Assembly (NCBI RefSeq): GCF_009857505.1
Contig: NZ_WWCP01000001.1
Span: 186,001-250,000, forward strand
Reading direction: 5' to 3'
Source: Duganella lactea
GTDB lineage: Bacteria; Pseudomonadota; Gammaproteobacteria; Burkholderiales; Burkholderiaceae_D
Length of the DNA stretch: 64,000 nt
The number at the start of each line of letters is the position of its first letter. Position 1 is the first letter of the stretch. The position numbers were made by a program, and so were the translations under genes. Under the pieces are notes generated by a model. It had not been told where the DNA came from. It worked only from the letters and a program-made list of their open reading frames with translations, and did no database searches. Positions 1-10,772 of this stretch are shown one piece after another.

Positions 1-1
1 C

Positions 2-1267
2 GAACTCGACGTCAACACCGCCGGCGGCATCGTCCACAGCGCGGCGCAGAACGCCGACACCACCGAGCGCATCGCCGCCAACGCCGAGCGCGCCGCCAAG
101 ATCGCCGCCCGGGTGCGCGGCGAAACCGTGGCTGGCCGCGCCGAGGCCGACAACGGCCTGCAGCGCATCCGCACCGCCCGTGAAGATGCACAGACGGCCG
201 CCGCCGTCATGACCGCGCTGCAAACCAATTCCCGCAAAATCTACGGCTTTACCGAGGCCATCAGCGAAATTTCCGCCCGCACCAACCTGCTGGCGCTGAA
301 TGCCGCCATCGAGGCCGCGCGCGCCGGCGAGCAGGGGCGCGGATTCGCCGTGGTCGCCAGCGAGGTGCGCCAGCTGGCGCTGCGCACCAAGGAAGCCACG
401 GACGAGATCAGCGCCATGGTGCGCGAGATTAACCAGCAGGCCGAACAGGCGGCCACCGGCATGAACGCGCTGGCGGTCCGCGTCAGCGAGGCGGCCGGCA
501 ACGTCGAGACCGTGCATGGATTGCTGGGCAATATCGAGCAGTCGTCGGGCGTGTCGGAGCAGCAGATCGGCGAGATCGCGCGGGCCTCGCGCGAGCACGT
601 CGCCACCACCGAGGAAATCGCCCAGGCCATCGCCAGCATCCGCGACAGCCTGTTGTCCACCGAGAAGGAATTGCCGCGCGCGGCCAGTTCGGCCATGGCA
701 TTGGCGGAGCGGGCGGAAATCATCACCGGCGCGCTGGGTGAATCGTCGATCGAGACCTCCCACGACGATATCCGTCTGGCGGCGCAGCGGGCGGCGGCGG
801 AAGTGGGCAAGATTTTCGAGCGCGCCCTGGCCAGCGGGCAAATTTCAGCGGACGCGCTGTGGGATCGCAAGTACACGCCGATTCCGAACACCGATCCGCC
901 CAAGCATAAAACCCGGTTCGACGATTTTACCGACCGCGTGCTGCCGCCGCTGCAGGAGGGCTTGCTGCAGGCGATGCCGCAACTGGCTTACGCCGGCGCT
1001 GTGGATAACAACGGTTATTTCCCCACACATAACAAGAAATTTTCGCAGCCGTTGACCGGCAACTACGATGTCGACATCGTCAATAACCGCACCAAGCGTA
1101 TCTTCAGCGACCGCACGGGCAAGCGCTGCGGCGCGAATACCAAGCCGTTCCTGCTACAGACGTATAAACGGGATACCGGCGAGGTGATGCATGATCTGTC
1201 GGCGCCGATTTATGTTGATGGCAAACATTGGGGTGGGTTCCGCATCGGCTACAGGTCGAGCCACTAA
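2..1267 (+). CDS. Methyl-accepting chemotaxis protein, 3' part, with a C-terminal sensor-like domain
   Basis: The frame is open from base 2, so the real start and any N-terminal membrane part lie outside the window. Residues corresponding to about 240-420 hold the receptor signalling hairpin, with the conserved tip [24 protein letters not shown] that contacts CheA and CheW. Unlike most chemoreceptors, the protein does not end soon after the hairpin. About 150 further residues follow, rich in aromatic and charged positions and ending GGFRIGY, which looks like a Cache/PAS-type ligand domain on the cytoplasmic side. Family assignment is firm; the nature of the C-terminal domain is inferred from pattern only. 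The gene converges on the LysR gene, 36 bp away. Confidence 0.9.
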   Translation, partial: ELDVNTAGGIVHSAAQNADTTERIAANAERAAKIAARVRGETVAGRAEADNGLQRIRTAREDAQTAAAVMTALQTNSRKIYGFTEAISEISARTNLLALNAAIEAARAGEQGRGFAVVASEVRQLALRTKEATDEISAMVREINQQAEQAATGMNALAVRVSEAAGNVETVHGLLGNIEQSSGVSEQQIGEIARASREHVATTEEIAQAIASIRDSLLSTEKELPRAASSAMALAERAEIITGALGESSIETSHDDIRLAAQRAAAEVGKIFERALASGQISADALWDRKYTPIPNTDPPKHKTRFDDFTDRVLPPLQEGLLQAMPQLAYAGAVDNNGYFPTHNKKFSQPLTGNYDVDIVNNRTKRIFSDRTGKRCGANTKPFLLQTYKRDTGEVMHDLSAPIYVDGKHWGGFRIGYRSSH

Positions 1268-1303
1268 GCAGCCACTGACACCCGGTCGTTCCGGTGCAAG
1301 TGC

Positions 1304-2284
1304 TTAGCGGGTCGACGCCGGCGCCTGCGTTGGCGCTGGCGCGGTATGCACCGCGCGCTGCGTCTGCGTGTTCATTTTTTCCAGATGGCTGCGCAGCCAC
1401 TTGTGCGCCGGGCTGCGCGCATCGCGCTCGTGCCACAGCATGTCCAGGTGGACCGCTGGCAGATGGAACGGCAATTCCTTGTGCACCAGCGCGTCGGTCA
1501 TGCCGGTCGCCGCGATCAAGTGGCGCGGCAGGACCGTCACCAGGTCCGAGTTGGCGACCACGCGGCCGGCGGTGAAGAACTGGTTCACCGTCAGCAGGAT
1601 GCGGCGCTCGCGTTGCAGCTGCGCCAGCGCCTCGTCGACCAGACCGTGCGCGCGGCCGGAGAAGCTCACCAGCAGGTGATTGGCGGCGCAGTAGTTATCC
1701 AGATTCAGCTCGACCTTGGCCAGCGGGTGATCGCGGCGCATCACACACACGTATTTACCCGAGTACAGGCGCTCGTGGCGGATCGGCGAACCGGTCTCAT
1801 ACGACAGCTGCGCCGCCACGCCGGGGAAGAAGCCCACCGCCAGATCGATATCGCCGCGCAGCAGCATCGGCCGCGGTTCACGCGTGGTCAGCGGCACCAT
1901 GCGCACATTGATGCCCGGCGCTTCGCTCTCGATCGAGCGCATCAGCGACGGCAGCCACATGGCGGCGGTGGCGTCGGCCATCGCCATGCGGAAGGTGGCG
2001 TGGGCCGCCGAGACGTCGAAGGTTTCCGGCGCCACCGCCGCTTCCAGACTGGCCAGCGCGCTGCGCACGGACGGCCACAGCGCCTCGGCGCGCGGCGTCG
2101 GCTTGACGCCGTAGGCGGTGCGGATCAGCAGTTCGTCGCCCAGGCTTTCGCGCAAACGCTTGATGGCGTTGGATACGGCAGGCTGCGTCATGGCCAGATG
2201 GCCGGCGGCGCGTGTCAGATTTTGCTCTGTCATCACGGCGTCGAACACGCGCAGCAAGTTCAGGTCCAGCGTCAAAAAGCTCAT
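1304..2284 (-). CDS. LysR-family transcriptional regulator
   Basis: A 326-residue protein with the standard LysR plan. An N-terminal winged helix-turn-helix lies at about residues 6-65 (LNLLRVFDAVMTEQNLTRAA, then QPAVSNAIKRLRE), followed by a periplasmic-binding-protein-like effector domain from about residue 95. The Ala/Thr/Pro-rich tail after residue 305 is slightly longer than usual. The short AT-rich gap to the divergent small gene at 2435 probably holds its own control region; LysR proteins normally repress themselves and regulate the divergent gene. No effector can be inferred. Confidence 0.9.
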   Translation of the reverse strand: MSFLTLDLNLLRVFDAVMTEQNLTRAAGHLAMTQPAVSNAIKRLRESLGDELLIRTAYGVKPTPRAEALWPSVRSALASLEAAVAPETFDVSAAHATFRMAMADATAAMWLPSLMRSIESEAPGINVRMVPLTTREPRPMLLRGDIDLAVGFFPGVAAQLSYETGSPIRHERLYSGKYVCVMRRDHPLAKVELNLDNYCAANHLLVSFSGRAHGLVDEALAQLQRERRILLTVNQFFTAGRVVANSDLVTVLPRHLIAATGMTDALVHKELPFHLPAVHLDMLWHERDARSPAHKWLRSHLEKMNTQTQRAVHTAPAPTQAPASTR

Positions 2285-2434
2285 GGCGGCTCAGGGAAAG
2301 ATGTTGGAGAAATAACGATAGCACAGTCCATTCACCAAACGCATAATTGTTATCGAGAATCACAATTGGCGAGTTATGTTGCGGCGCACTATAGTTACAG
2401 CAGATTCTAAAGCGCCCACCAAACTGTGTCCATC

Positions 2435-2629
2435 ATGATTTCCGCATTACAAGATTTTTCTCTGATCGCCGCCATCAAGCTGGCGCTGCTGATCGCTGTC
2501 GGCGGTGGTTTGATCGTGCTGTTCAAGCCGCTGCTGCTGGGCTGCGTGCGCGCCGCCGTGCTGGTGGTCAAACCCAAAATGACGCGCGAACAGCGCCTGC
2601 AGCGCCGCCAGCTGGCGACGCGGTCCTGA
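2435..2629 (+). CDS. Small single-pass membrane protein
   Basis: A 64-residue product starting at the ATG at 2435 (an in-frame GTG lies three codons upstream at 2426). Residues about 9-34 form one strongly hydrophobic segment (AAIKLALLIAVGGGLIVLF), followed by a short cytoplasmic-looking basic tail (KPKMTREQRLQRRQ). It fills the gap between the divergent LysR gene and the convergent exported-protein gene. I do not recognise a family; coding is supported by the clean membrane-protein composition and by the absence of a better opposite-strand gene. Confidence 0.55.
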   Translation: MISALQDFSLIAAIKLALLIAVGGGLIVLFKPLLLGCVRAAVLVVKPKMTREQRLQRRQLATRS

Positions 2630-2644
2630 TACTGCGACGCAGCA

Positions 2645-3235
2645 TTACTTTTCGCCGAGCAGCGCCGGTTTGAGCGCGCTGTCGGCCGGCTTATCACCCA
2701 GCCAGATGCGCAAGACGGCGTTGTAGAACGCCACGTCCGGCATCAACTCCCCGATTTTCTTCCCATTCAGATAGCACTGGGTGCCCTCGTTGGGCGTCCA
2801 GTCCAGCGACAGCTGGTCGCCCTTCTTCAGCACCGGCGTCTGCGCGAACACTTCGCCGAACTGCATGATCTGCGGCAGCATCTTGTTGCGTTCTTCCTTG
2901 CTGGTGTTGGCGTTGATGCCGTCGGTGAAGGCCTTGCCGAAGTCTTCCGAGCTGACTTCGCGCAGCATGGTGATGGCCACGCGGCGCGGGCCCGGCGCCG
3001 CCAGCACGTCCGGCACGGCGGTTTTCTTGTCCGTCAGGTAGAGACCGGCCGCATACACCTTGAAGATGAGCTTGGTGCGCACGCCGGCGCCGTTCAGCTT
3101 GAGCTGCTGGCCGGCGAGCGTGATCGTCTCGTCGAATTTGACGCCGGCCACGTCAACGGCGGCAAAGGCGAAGGAAGGCATGGCCGCCAACAGCGCGGCC
3201 GCGGCCAGGGCGTGCAGAGTGGTTCTACGGTTCAT
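2645..3235 (-). CDS. Exported chalcone-isomerase-like protein
   Basis: A 196-residue protein starting at the ATG at 3235, which gives a normal signal peptide (MNRRTTLHALAAAALLAAMPSF..FA). The mature part has the chalcone-isomerase-like (Chalcone_3) pattern: VAGVKFDETITLAGQQLKLNG near the start, VYAAGLYLTDKK, then the IWLGDKPAD ending typical of this bacterial periplasmic branch. These proteins share the fold of plant chalcone isomerases but a bacterial reaction is not established for most. The reading frame extends 17 codons further upstream without a signal-peptide start, so the shorter start is preferred. Confidence 0.8.
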   Translation of the reverse strand: MNRRTTLHALAAAALLAAMPSFAFAAVDVAGVKFDETITLAGQQLKLNGAGVRTKLIFKVYAAGLYLTDKKTAVPDVLAAPGPRRVAITMLREVSSEDFGKAFTDGINANTSKEERNKMLPQIMQFGEVFAQTPVLKKGDQLSLDWTPNEGTQCYLNGKKIGELMPDVAFYNAVLRIWLGDKPADSALKPALLGEK

Positions 3236-3292
3236 GAAGGTCTCCGGTATAGGTGTGATCGGACTATACCATCGTGGAGACGCCACGGCGTG

Positions 3293-3550
<258 letters not shown>

Positions 3551-3559
3551 TCAGCTCGC

Positions 3560-4120
<561 letters not shown>

Positions 4121-4172
4121 TTACTTAAAATTGCATTAACTTGGCGCGGTTTTAGGCGCAAATACGGTTGAC

Positions 4173-4820
4173 TTAGCCGTTGTATTTTAATAAATGATAG
4201 AACACCATCCCGGCCTTGTCGGCCCGGATGATTTCCCAGTGGGCCAGCCAGTCCGGCGTCTCGCCCTCGGGGAAGGCCAGCGCCAGCCCGGACTCGACGT
4301 AGACCAGGCCGCCTTCTTTCAGCAGCGTGACGCACAGCGGCAGCGTTTTTTCGAGCAAGCTCTGCTGGTATGGCGGATCGAGGAAGATCAGGCTGTATTT
4401 CTGGCCGCGCAATGCCGCCGACTGCGCCACCGAGACGGCGTCGCCGCGCATGATCTGCACATTGTCCGCCTTCAGCCTGGTCTTGATGTCGTCCAGCTGG
4501 CGCGTGACTTGCGCGTTGCTGTCGATCATGGTGACCGACTGCGCGCCACGGCTGGCCGCTTCAAAGCCCAGCGCACCGCTGCCGGCGAACAGGTCCAGCA
4601 CTTGCGCGTCGGCCCAGTTGCCGTCGTGCTGATGATTGATCCAGTTGAACACCGTCTCGCGCACACGGTCCGGCGTGGGCCGCAGGCCCAGGGCGCTCAG
4701 CACCGGCAGCGGCGTGCGCTTCCATTGGCCGCCGATGATGCGCACCTGATTGGCGTGCTGCGGACCGTGGACCGGGACTTTGGCGGGTTTGGCTGGCTTG
4801 CTGGGCGGCTTTCTTGGCAT
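4173..4820 (-). CDS. rsmD: 16S rRNA (guanine(966)-N(2))-methyltransferase
   Basis: A 215-residue SAM-dependent methyltransferase acting on G966 of 16S rRNA in the assembled small subunit. Visible motifs are RIIGGQWKRTPLPV near residue 28, RPTPDRVRETVFNW, the SAM loop LDLFAGSGALGFEA near residue 75, and the catalytic FLDPPYQ near residue 145. The N-terminus has a basic, proline-rich extension (PRKPPSKPAKPAK). About 110 bp separate it from coaD downstream, so both likely belong to one transcription unit. Confidence 0.96.
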   Translation of the reverse strand: MPRKPPSKPAKPAKVPVHGPQHANQVRIIGGQWKRTPLPVLSALGLRPTPDRVRETVFNWINHQHDGNWADAQVLDLFAGSGALGFEAASRGAQSVTMIDSNAQVTRQLDDIKTRLKADNVQIMRGDAVSVAQSAALRGQKYSLIFLDPPYQQSLLEKTLPLCVTLLKEGGLVYVESGLALAFPEGETPDWLAHWEIIRADKAGMVFYHLLKYNG

Positions 4821-4870
4821 GAGGCTGTTCTAAGTCATTGATTCAACAGGCCATCATACCATACCGCCAT

Positions 4871-5767
4871 CTAGCGCTGTTGCGCCGCCAGGCTGCGGAA
4901 GTCGTCGATCCAGCCCTGCATGCGGCGCTGCGCGTGGGCTTTCTGCGTGGGCGTGGCGAGTTGGATCACCGTCAGCACCAGCTTGATGTTGCCCTCCTCG
5001 GCGGCGTCGAAGAAGGCGCTGCGCTCGGAATTGTCGAGGCGGCGGAAGCCTTCCTTGATCAGCGTCTGAATCAGCGCCTGCGTCGCCTCCTTACCCAGCT
5101 TCTCGCTCTGCACCTTGCGTACCAGCGCCAGGATGCTGTTCTGGCGGCGCGCGCGTTCGTCCAGCCAGATCTCATTGTTCAGCGGGCGGGCGTCGGACGC
5201 CTGGCGAATCTGCGCTTGCTGCTCGGCGGTGAAGTTGCCGAACCACAGCTCGAACTGCTCCATCGATTTCTTGAAGCGGTAGCGTTGCTGCGCCTCCTTG
5301 TCGCCGCGCATATTCTTCTTGCGGAACTCGGCGTTGTTGGCGGCGAACTTGCGCTCCAGCGTGGCGATCTGCTCCGGTTGCAGCGAACGCGCCAGCTCGG
5401 CCAGTTGCGGCGTCGCTTGCAGCAGCAGCGCCTCGGTGCGCCGTTTGATGTCGTCGTAGTCGTTCTGCAGGTCGGCCTGGGTTGGTCCGCTGCTGAGCTG
5501 GCGCTGCGCGGTTTGCAGCAGCTGGATGTAGTCCTGCAGCTGCGACTTGCGGTGCCACTGGAACAGGCGGTCGATATCGTCCTTGACCCAGCCCTTCTGC
5601 TCGCTGTTCAGGTCGACGTAGCCGTCCAGCCACCAGTACAGCAGCGTATCGCCATTGTTGTACGCCAGTTTGAGCGAACTGCAGCCGGCCAGCACGGCCA
5701 GCAACAGCATCACGAACAGGCCGTAAATGGTCCGGCGGCCACGCGGCGACATGTTAGACTGTTGCAT
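4871..5767 (-). CDS. DUF6279-type lipoprotein
   Basis: A 298-residue lipoprotein with a type II signal ending LAVLAGC, so Cys near residue 29 is the likely lipidation site. The mature N-terminus has the [20 protein letters not shown] stretch typical of DUF6279 lipoproteins, followed by a long helical, Gln/Arg-rich domain. Its function is not known. The ATG at 5767 is used; a GTG lies two codons upstream and another ATG at 5752. It is divergent from glmU with only about 26 bp between start codons, so the promoters must overlap one of the coding regions. Confidence 0.82.
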   Translation of the reverse strand: MQQSNMSPRGRRTIYGLFVMLLLAVLAGCSSLKLAYNNGDTLLYWWLDGYVDLNSEQKGWVKDDIDRLFQWHRKSQLQDYIQLLQTAQRQLSSGPTQADLQNDYDDIKRRTEALLLQATPQLAELARSLQPEQIATLERKFAANNAEFRKKNMRGDKEAQQRYRFKKSMEQFELWFGNFTAEQQAQIRQASDARPLNNEIWLDERARRQNSILALVRKVQSEKLGKEATQALIQTLIKEGFRRLDNSERSAFFDAAEEGNIKLVLTVIQLATPTQKAHAQRRMQGWIDDFRSLAAQQR

Positions 5768-5793
5768 TTCCACTCACTTTCTCGCTCACTTCT

Positions 5794-7158
5794 ATGAACG
5801 TCGTTATCCTCGCTGCCGGCATGGGCAAGCGCATGCAATCCGCGCTGCCGAAAGTTCTCCATCCACTCGCCGGCAAGCCGCTGCTGCAACACGTGCTGGA
5901 CACGGCGCGTCGTCTGTCCGCCAGCCGATTATGCGTGATCTATGGCCATGGCGCCGCCGCCGTGCAGGCCCTGCTCGCCAAGCAGGCGGAGCCGGTAGCC
6001 ACCGCGCTGCAGGAAAAGCAGCTGGGCACCGGCCACGCCGTCATGCAGGCGCTGCCGGCGCTGGACGACAACGTCCCGACGCTGATTCTGTACGGCGACG
6101 TGCCGCTGACCACCGTTGCTTCGCTGCAGGCGCTGATTGACGTGGCCGGCAACGACAAGCTGGGTATTCTGACGGTCGAACAAGACGATCCTACCGGTTT
6201 GGGCCGAATCGTGCGTGAGAATGGCCACATTGTGCGCATCGTCGAGCAAAAAGACGCCAACGAAGCCGAACGCGCCATCAAGGAAATCAACAGCGGCATC
6301 CTGGTCGTGCCGACCCCGCGCCTGAAACAATGGCTGGGCGCGATCAAGAACGAAAACGCCCAGGGCGAGTACTACCTGACCGATATCGTCGCGCTGGCCG
6401 TGGCCGATGGCGTGCCGGTGGTGTCGGCGCAGCCGTCGGCGCAGTGGGAAGTGGCCGGCGTCAACAGCAAAGTGCAGTTGGCCGAACTGGAGCGCATCCA
6501 CCAGCGCAACATCGCCAACCAGCTGCTGGAACAAGGCGTGACGCTGATGGACCCGGCGCGGATCGACGTCCGTGGCGAGCTGATCTGCGGTCGCGATGTC
6601 ACCATCGACGTCGGCTGCGTGTTTGAAGGCACAGTGGAAATCGGCGACGGCGTGCAGATCGCCGCCCACAACGTGATCGTCAACGCCCGCATTCTGGCCG
6701 GCGCGCAGATCAAGCCGTTCTGCCACATCGAGGAAGCCGTGGTCGGCGAAGCGTCGCTGATCGGCCCGTATGCGCGACTGCGTCCGGGCACCGTGCTGGC
6801 GGAGGACGTCCATGTGGGTAACTTTGTGGAAATCAAAAACGGCCAGGTCGCCGCGCACAGCAAGGCCAACCACTTGGCCTACATCGGCGACGCCACCATC
6901 GGTTCGCGCGTCAACATCGGCGCCGGCACCATCACCTGCAATTACGATGGCGCCAACAAGTTCCGCACCGTGATCGAGGACGATGTCTTCATCGGCAGCG
7001 ACAGCCAGCTGGTGGCGCCGGTCACCGTCGGCAAGGGCGCGACGCTGGGTGCCGGCACCACGCTGACCAAGGACGCACCGGCCGGCAAGCTGACGGTGTC
7101 GCGGCCGCGCCAGGTCACCATCGAAAACTGGACCCGTCCGGCCAAGATCAAAAAATAA
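5794..7158 (+). CDS. glmU: Bifunctional N-acetylglucosamine-1-phosphate uridyltransferase / glucosamine-1-phosphate acetyltransferase
   Basis: A 454-residue cytoplasmic enzyme making UDP-GlcNAc for peptidoglycan and LPS. The N-terminal pyrophosphorylase half carries LAAGMGKRM at residues 6-14, LYGDVPL near residue 102 and the EQKDAN stretch. The C-terminal half is a left-handed beta-helix acetyltransferase with the repeated hexapeptides and the [11 protein letters not shown] and [14 protein letters not shown] stretches. Length and domain order are normal. A good intrinsic terminator follows directly. glmS, which makes the precursor glucosamine-6-phosphate, lies about 1 kb downstream on the same strand but is separated by this terminator and an opposite-strand regulator. 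Confidence 0.98.
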   Translation: MNVVILAAGMGKRMQSALPKVLHPLAGKPLLQHVLDTARRLSASRLCVIYGHGAAAVQALLAKQAEPVATALQEKQLGTGHAVMQALPALDDNVPTLILYGDVPLTTVASLQALIDVAGNDKLGILTVEQDDPTGLGRIVRENGHIVRIVEQKDANEAERAIKEINSGILVVPTPRLKQWLGAIKNENAQGEYYLTDIVALAVADGVPVVSAQPSAQWEVAGVNSKVQLAELERIHQRNIANQLLEQGVTLMDPARIDVRGELICGRDVTIDVGCVFEGTVEIGDGVQIAAHNVIVNARILAGAQIKPFCHIEEAVVGEASLIGPYARLRPGTVLAEDVHVGNFVEIKNGQVAAHSKANHLAYIGDATIGSRVNIGAGTITCNYDGANKFRTVIEDDVFIGSDSQLVAPVTVGKGATLGAGTTLTKDAPAGKLTVSRPRQVTIENWTRPAKIKK

Positions 7159-7181
7159 GCGGGAATTATTCCTGTTTGCTG

Positions 7182-7208
7182 AACGGCGCCTGCGGGCGCC
7201 GTTTTTTT
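7182..7208 (+). terminator. Intrinsic terminator of glmU
   Basis: A 9-bp stem (AACGGCGCC / GGCGCCGTT) with a TGCG loop is followed by a run of seven T. It starts 23 bp after the glmU stop codon. Confidence 0.92.
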
Positions 7209-7624
7209 GTGGATAAATATGTGAGTAAGCCCTGAGTAGTCGCTGGAAAACAAGTGGGTAACCACGCCATTCATTTGCAAGCGAGGTGTACCGCGACTAC
7301 CACTTGCCATCAGAGCCCTGAAATAGCCCACCGCTTCAACAAATGTGCATAACTCTGTGCGTAAGCATCTGGGAAGGTCTTGGATAAGTGGTGGAAAAGC
7401 GTGAATAACTTTTCTTGGCTAAAAATCGCTGTGGGTAAAGCTGGGGAAAAGCCATGGAATAGCGCTTGGATAAGCATGGGATAAATTGCCTGTGATCCAA
7501 CAAAGTTGATCCCGCCATCCGAATGCCAATGACCTCTGTGGGTAACACTGTGGCTAACCCTGTGCAAAGCACAGGGATAAGCAAGTGCATAAACTGTTTT
7601 TAACTTCTGGATAAGCCTGTATAA
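7208..7624 (+). repeat. Phased array of about 25 DnaA-box-like 9-mers
   Basis: The non-coding interval between glmU and the Lrp gene holds many 9-mers resembling TGTGGATAA, the complement of the DnaA box TTATCCACA, all in the same orientation. One is perfect (7208). Others start at about 7220, 7231, 7242, 7253; 7344, 7356, 7368, 7379, 7390, 7400, 7414, 7430, 7441, 7453, 7465, 7476; and 7537, 7549, 7561, 7572, 7584, 7595, 7606, 7616. Spacing is mostly 11-12 bp, one helical turn. Two motif-free gaps (about 7262-7343 and 7485-7536) split it into three blocks. Short opposite-strand reading frames across it look like by-products of the repeats. Confidence 0.75.
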
Positions 7625-7630
7625 CTTTGC

Positions 7631-8083
7631 TCACACGGCGATGCGGGTTTCGAATTTGCTGCGGAAAGTGGAGAAGTAAGCCTTCACATTCCGCACATTC
7701 GCATGGCTCGCAAACAGGCGGTGCGCCAGCGCGTGATACGCCGGCATATCCGCCACCTGCACCACCAGCACAAAATCCGGCCCCGGCGCCACGCGGTAGC
7801 ATTGCAGCACGGCCGCCTCGTCCGCCACCAGCGCTTCAAACGCGGCCATGCGCTCGGCGGCCTGCACATCCAGCGAGATTTCCACCAGCGCCGTCAGGCT
7901 GGGCCCGACTTTTTCCGGCGCCACGATGGCGACCTGGCGCTCGATCACGCCGCTTTCACGCAATTGCTTCACCCGCCGCAGACAAGTTGGCGGCGATACA
8001 TGCACGGCGGCGGCCAATTCGGCGTTGGTTTGCGAGGCATCTATTTGCAGCGCATTCAAGATGCGGCGATCTATTTCATCCAT
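7631..8083 (-). CDS. Lrp/AsnC-family transcriptional regulator
   Basis: A 150-residue regulator with an N-terminal AsnC-type helix-turn-helix ([23 protein letters not shown], then [12 protein letters not shown]) and a C-terminal ligand-binding RAM domain ([25 protein letters not shown]). Such proteins form octamers that sense amino acids or related metabolites. It is divergent from glmS; a perfect 15-bp palindrome lies 11 bp upstream of its start, suggesting autoregulation and possibly control of glmS. The gene ends just 6 bp from the last DnaA-box-like repeat. Confidence 0.93.
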   Translation of the reverse strand: MDEIDRRILNALQIDASQTNAELAAAVHVSPPTCLRRVKQLRESGVIERQVAIVAPEKVGPSLTALVEISLDVQAAERMAAFEALVADEAAVLQCYRVAPGPDFVLVVQVADMPAYHALAHRLFASHANVRNVKAYFSTFRSKFETRIAV

Positions 8084-8093
8084 TGTGGTGTTT

Positions 8094-8108
8094 TGAAATA
8101 ATATTTCA
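8094..8108. promoter_or_regulatory. Perfect palindrome, probable Lrp/AsnC operator
   Basis: TGAAATA-A-TATTTCA is a perfect 7-1-7 inverted repeat immediately upstream of the Lrp/AsnC gene and about 107 bp upstream of glmS. Related half sites (GATGAAATT near 8120, TTATTTCATC near 8160) lie further toward glmS. AsnC-type operators are commonly 13-15-bp palindromes of this kind; the pairing with this regulator is inferred. Confidence 0.6.
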
Positions 8109-8214
8109 CGTAGTGACGATGATGAAATTTTATGCTAAATATGGGAGAAACAAGAAAGCTTATTTCATCAGGCCTGCTCTACGATGGCTGCATATATCAT
8201 TTACAAGGATTCCT

Positions 8215-10044
<1,830 letters not shown>

Positions 10045-10086
10045 GTAAGCTGTTATTGCAGTTAACTAGTGTTCTCTGCCAATAAT

Positions 10087-10137
10087 GTCTGAGACATGAC
10101 ATTAGAGTCTGGGGCGCGACAATAAAGTTTGAGACAT
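10087..10137. repeat. Paired GAGACAT repeats, possible IS end
   Basis: Two direct copies, GTCTGAGACAT (10087) and GTTTGAGACAT (10127), lie 40 bp apart just after glmS. Spaced subterminal direct repeats of this type are typical of the ends of some insertion sequences (for example IS21-type). No transposase gene accompanies them, so this is at most a scar. Confidence 0.3.
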
Positions 10138-10161
10138 AGAGCGATGAAAGCGGATATTCTC

Positions 10162-10217
10162 AGAGCTGAGGATTGAAAATCCTTGTATCGGTGGTTCGAT
10201 TCCGCCCCGGGCCATCA
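10162..10217 (+). pseudogene. tRNA-Phe 3' half (partial tRNA gene)
   Basis: The anticodon arm (stem GAGGA/TCCTT, loop TTGAAAA, anticodon GAA at 10175-10177), variable loop, T arm (GGTGG-TTCGATT-CCGCC) and 3' acceptor strand CCGGGCC plus discriminator A are present. The expected 5' half (acceptor strand and D arm) is missing upstream, and the last three bases read TCA rather than CCA. A tRNA-type terminator follows. This is the pattern left by an integrative element or rearrangement at a tRNA-Phe 3' end; it cannot make a functional tRNA. Confidence 0.8.
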
Positions 10218-10231
10218 AGACATACTTCACG

Positions 10232-10265
10232 AAACGCCGATCCATGCAGATCGGCGTTTTTGTTT
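10232..10265 (+). terminator. Intrinsic terminator behind the tRNA-Phe fragment
   Basis: An 11-bp perfect stem (AAACGCCGATC / GATCGGCGTTT) with a 6-base loop, followed by a T-rich tract. It is probably the original terminator of the tRNA gene whose 3' half lies just upstream. Confidence 0.88.
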
Positions 10266-10299
10266 CCAGCGCAAGAAGTCCTTGGTAGCGCGGCGCCGC

Positions 10300-10304
10300 A
10301 TTTG
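10300..10304. repeat. Target-site duplication, copy at the right prophage end
   Basis: ATTTG directly precedes the TGTAGC terminus. The same five bases follow the ACA terminus at 44148-44152. Mu-type transposition makes 5-bp duplications. Confidence 0.8.
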
Positions 10305-10352
10305 TGTAGCGCGGCGGCGAATTTGACACCGGTTTGCGGCGAATTTGACACC
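10305..10352. other. Prophage right end (attR) with two transposase-binding-like repeats
   Basis: After the TGT terminus, GCGGCGAATTTGACACCG occurs twice (around 10313-10331 and 10336-10353), with the TTTGACACC cores 22 bp apart at 10322 and 10344. Two adjacent sites at 22-bp spacing match the layout of the R1 and R2 MuA sites in phage Mu. Confidence 0.75.
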
Positions 10353-10395
10353 GTGAACATCTCATAAATTGCTGAAATTCGCATGATTTTTGTCC

Positions 10396-10425
10396 CTGAT
10401 GTAATCACCAAACGCACCACATCAG
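10396..10425 (-). terminator. Weak hairpin at the end of the late operon
   Basis: CTGATGT and ACATCAG form a 7-bp inverted repeat with a 16-base loop immediately after the last late gene. No T-run follows on the minus strand, so termination here is uncertain. Confidence 0.3.
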
Positions 10426-10427
10426 TG

Positions 10428-10772
10428 TCAGTTATTGCGGCCGCCGTTTTTCAGAACCTCTTGCCGCATCAGATCGACTCGTGCCAGTTCGCTTTCGTAG
10501 CTTTTGCGGCAGTGATCGGGCTCAATCTGATCAAGCATCCAAGATAGCGACGTTGCCCACCTAGCCCCCTCCAATCCGGCCAGATATGCCCGCGTACTAA
10601 TATACGCGCCAGCCTTACCGTTGAAGATCGGGTTACCTAGCAAATCATAGCCCTTTAGGATTTCAAACGCCCGTTCCAGATTAGTTACCAAAGCCCATAG
10701 CCAGCGAAGCGGAGCCAGCAGTGAAAATAAATAACAGGCAACCAATAGCAGGAAGATAATCAGGCGCTTCAT
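10428..10772 (-). CDS. Membrane-anchored protein at the prophage right end
   Basis: A 114-residue product whose ATG (10772) overlaps the stop of the fibre-assembly gene as ATGA, so translation is probably coupled. Residues 3-28 are a hydrophobic membrane anchor (RLIIFLLLVACYLFSLLAPL). The remainder is soluble-looking, with the motif STRAYLAGLEGARWA and a C-terminal DQIEPDHCRKSYE. Similar one-anchor proteins occur at the right end of other transposable prophages, but I know of no tested function. Position after the fibre genes suggests a host-interaction role such as superinfection exclusion; that is speculation. Confidence 0.6.
   Translation of the reverse strand: MKRLIIFLLLVACYLFSLLAPLRWLWALVTNLERAFEILKGYDLLGNPIFNGKAGAYISTRAYLAGLEGARWATSLSWMLDQIEPDHCRKSYESELARVDLMRQEVLKNGGRNN

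Noticed and set aside
241-903. Minus-strand frame of 220 residues opposite the chemoreceptor
   Set aside because: Antisense shadow of a high-GC coding region; the plus strand carries the conserved receptor motif.
7310-7590. Two overlapping minus-strand reading frames of about 85 residues between glmU and the Lrp gene
   Set aside because: They run through the DnaA-box-like repeat array, have repeat-driven composition and no ribosome binding site; judged to be by-products of the repeats.
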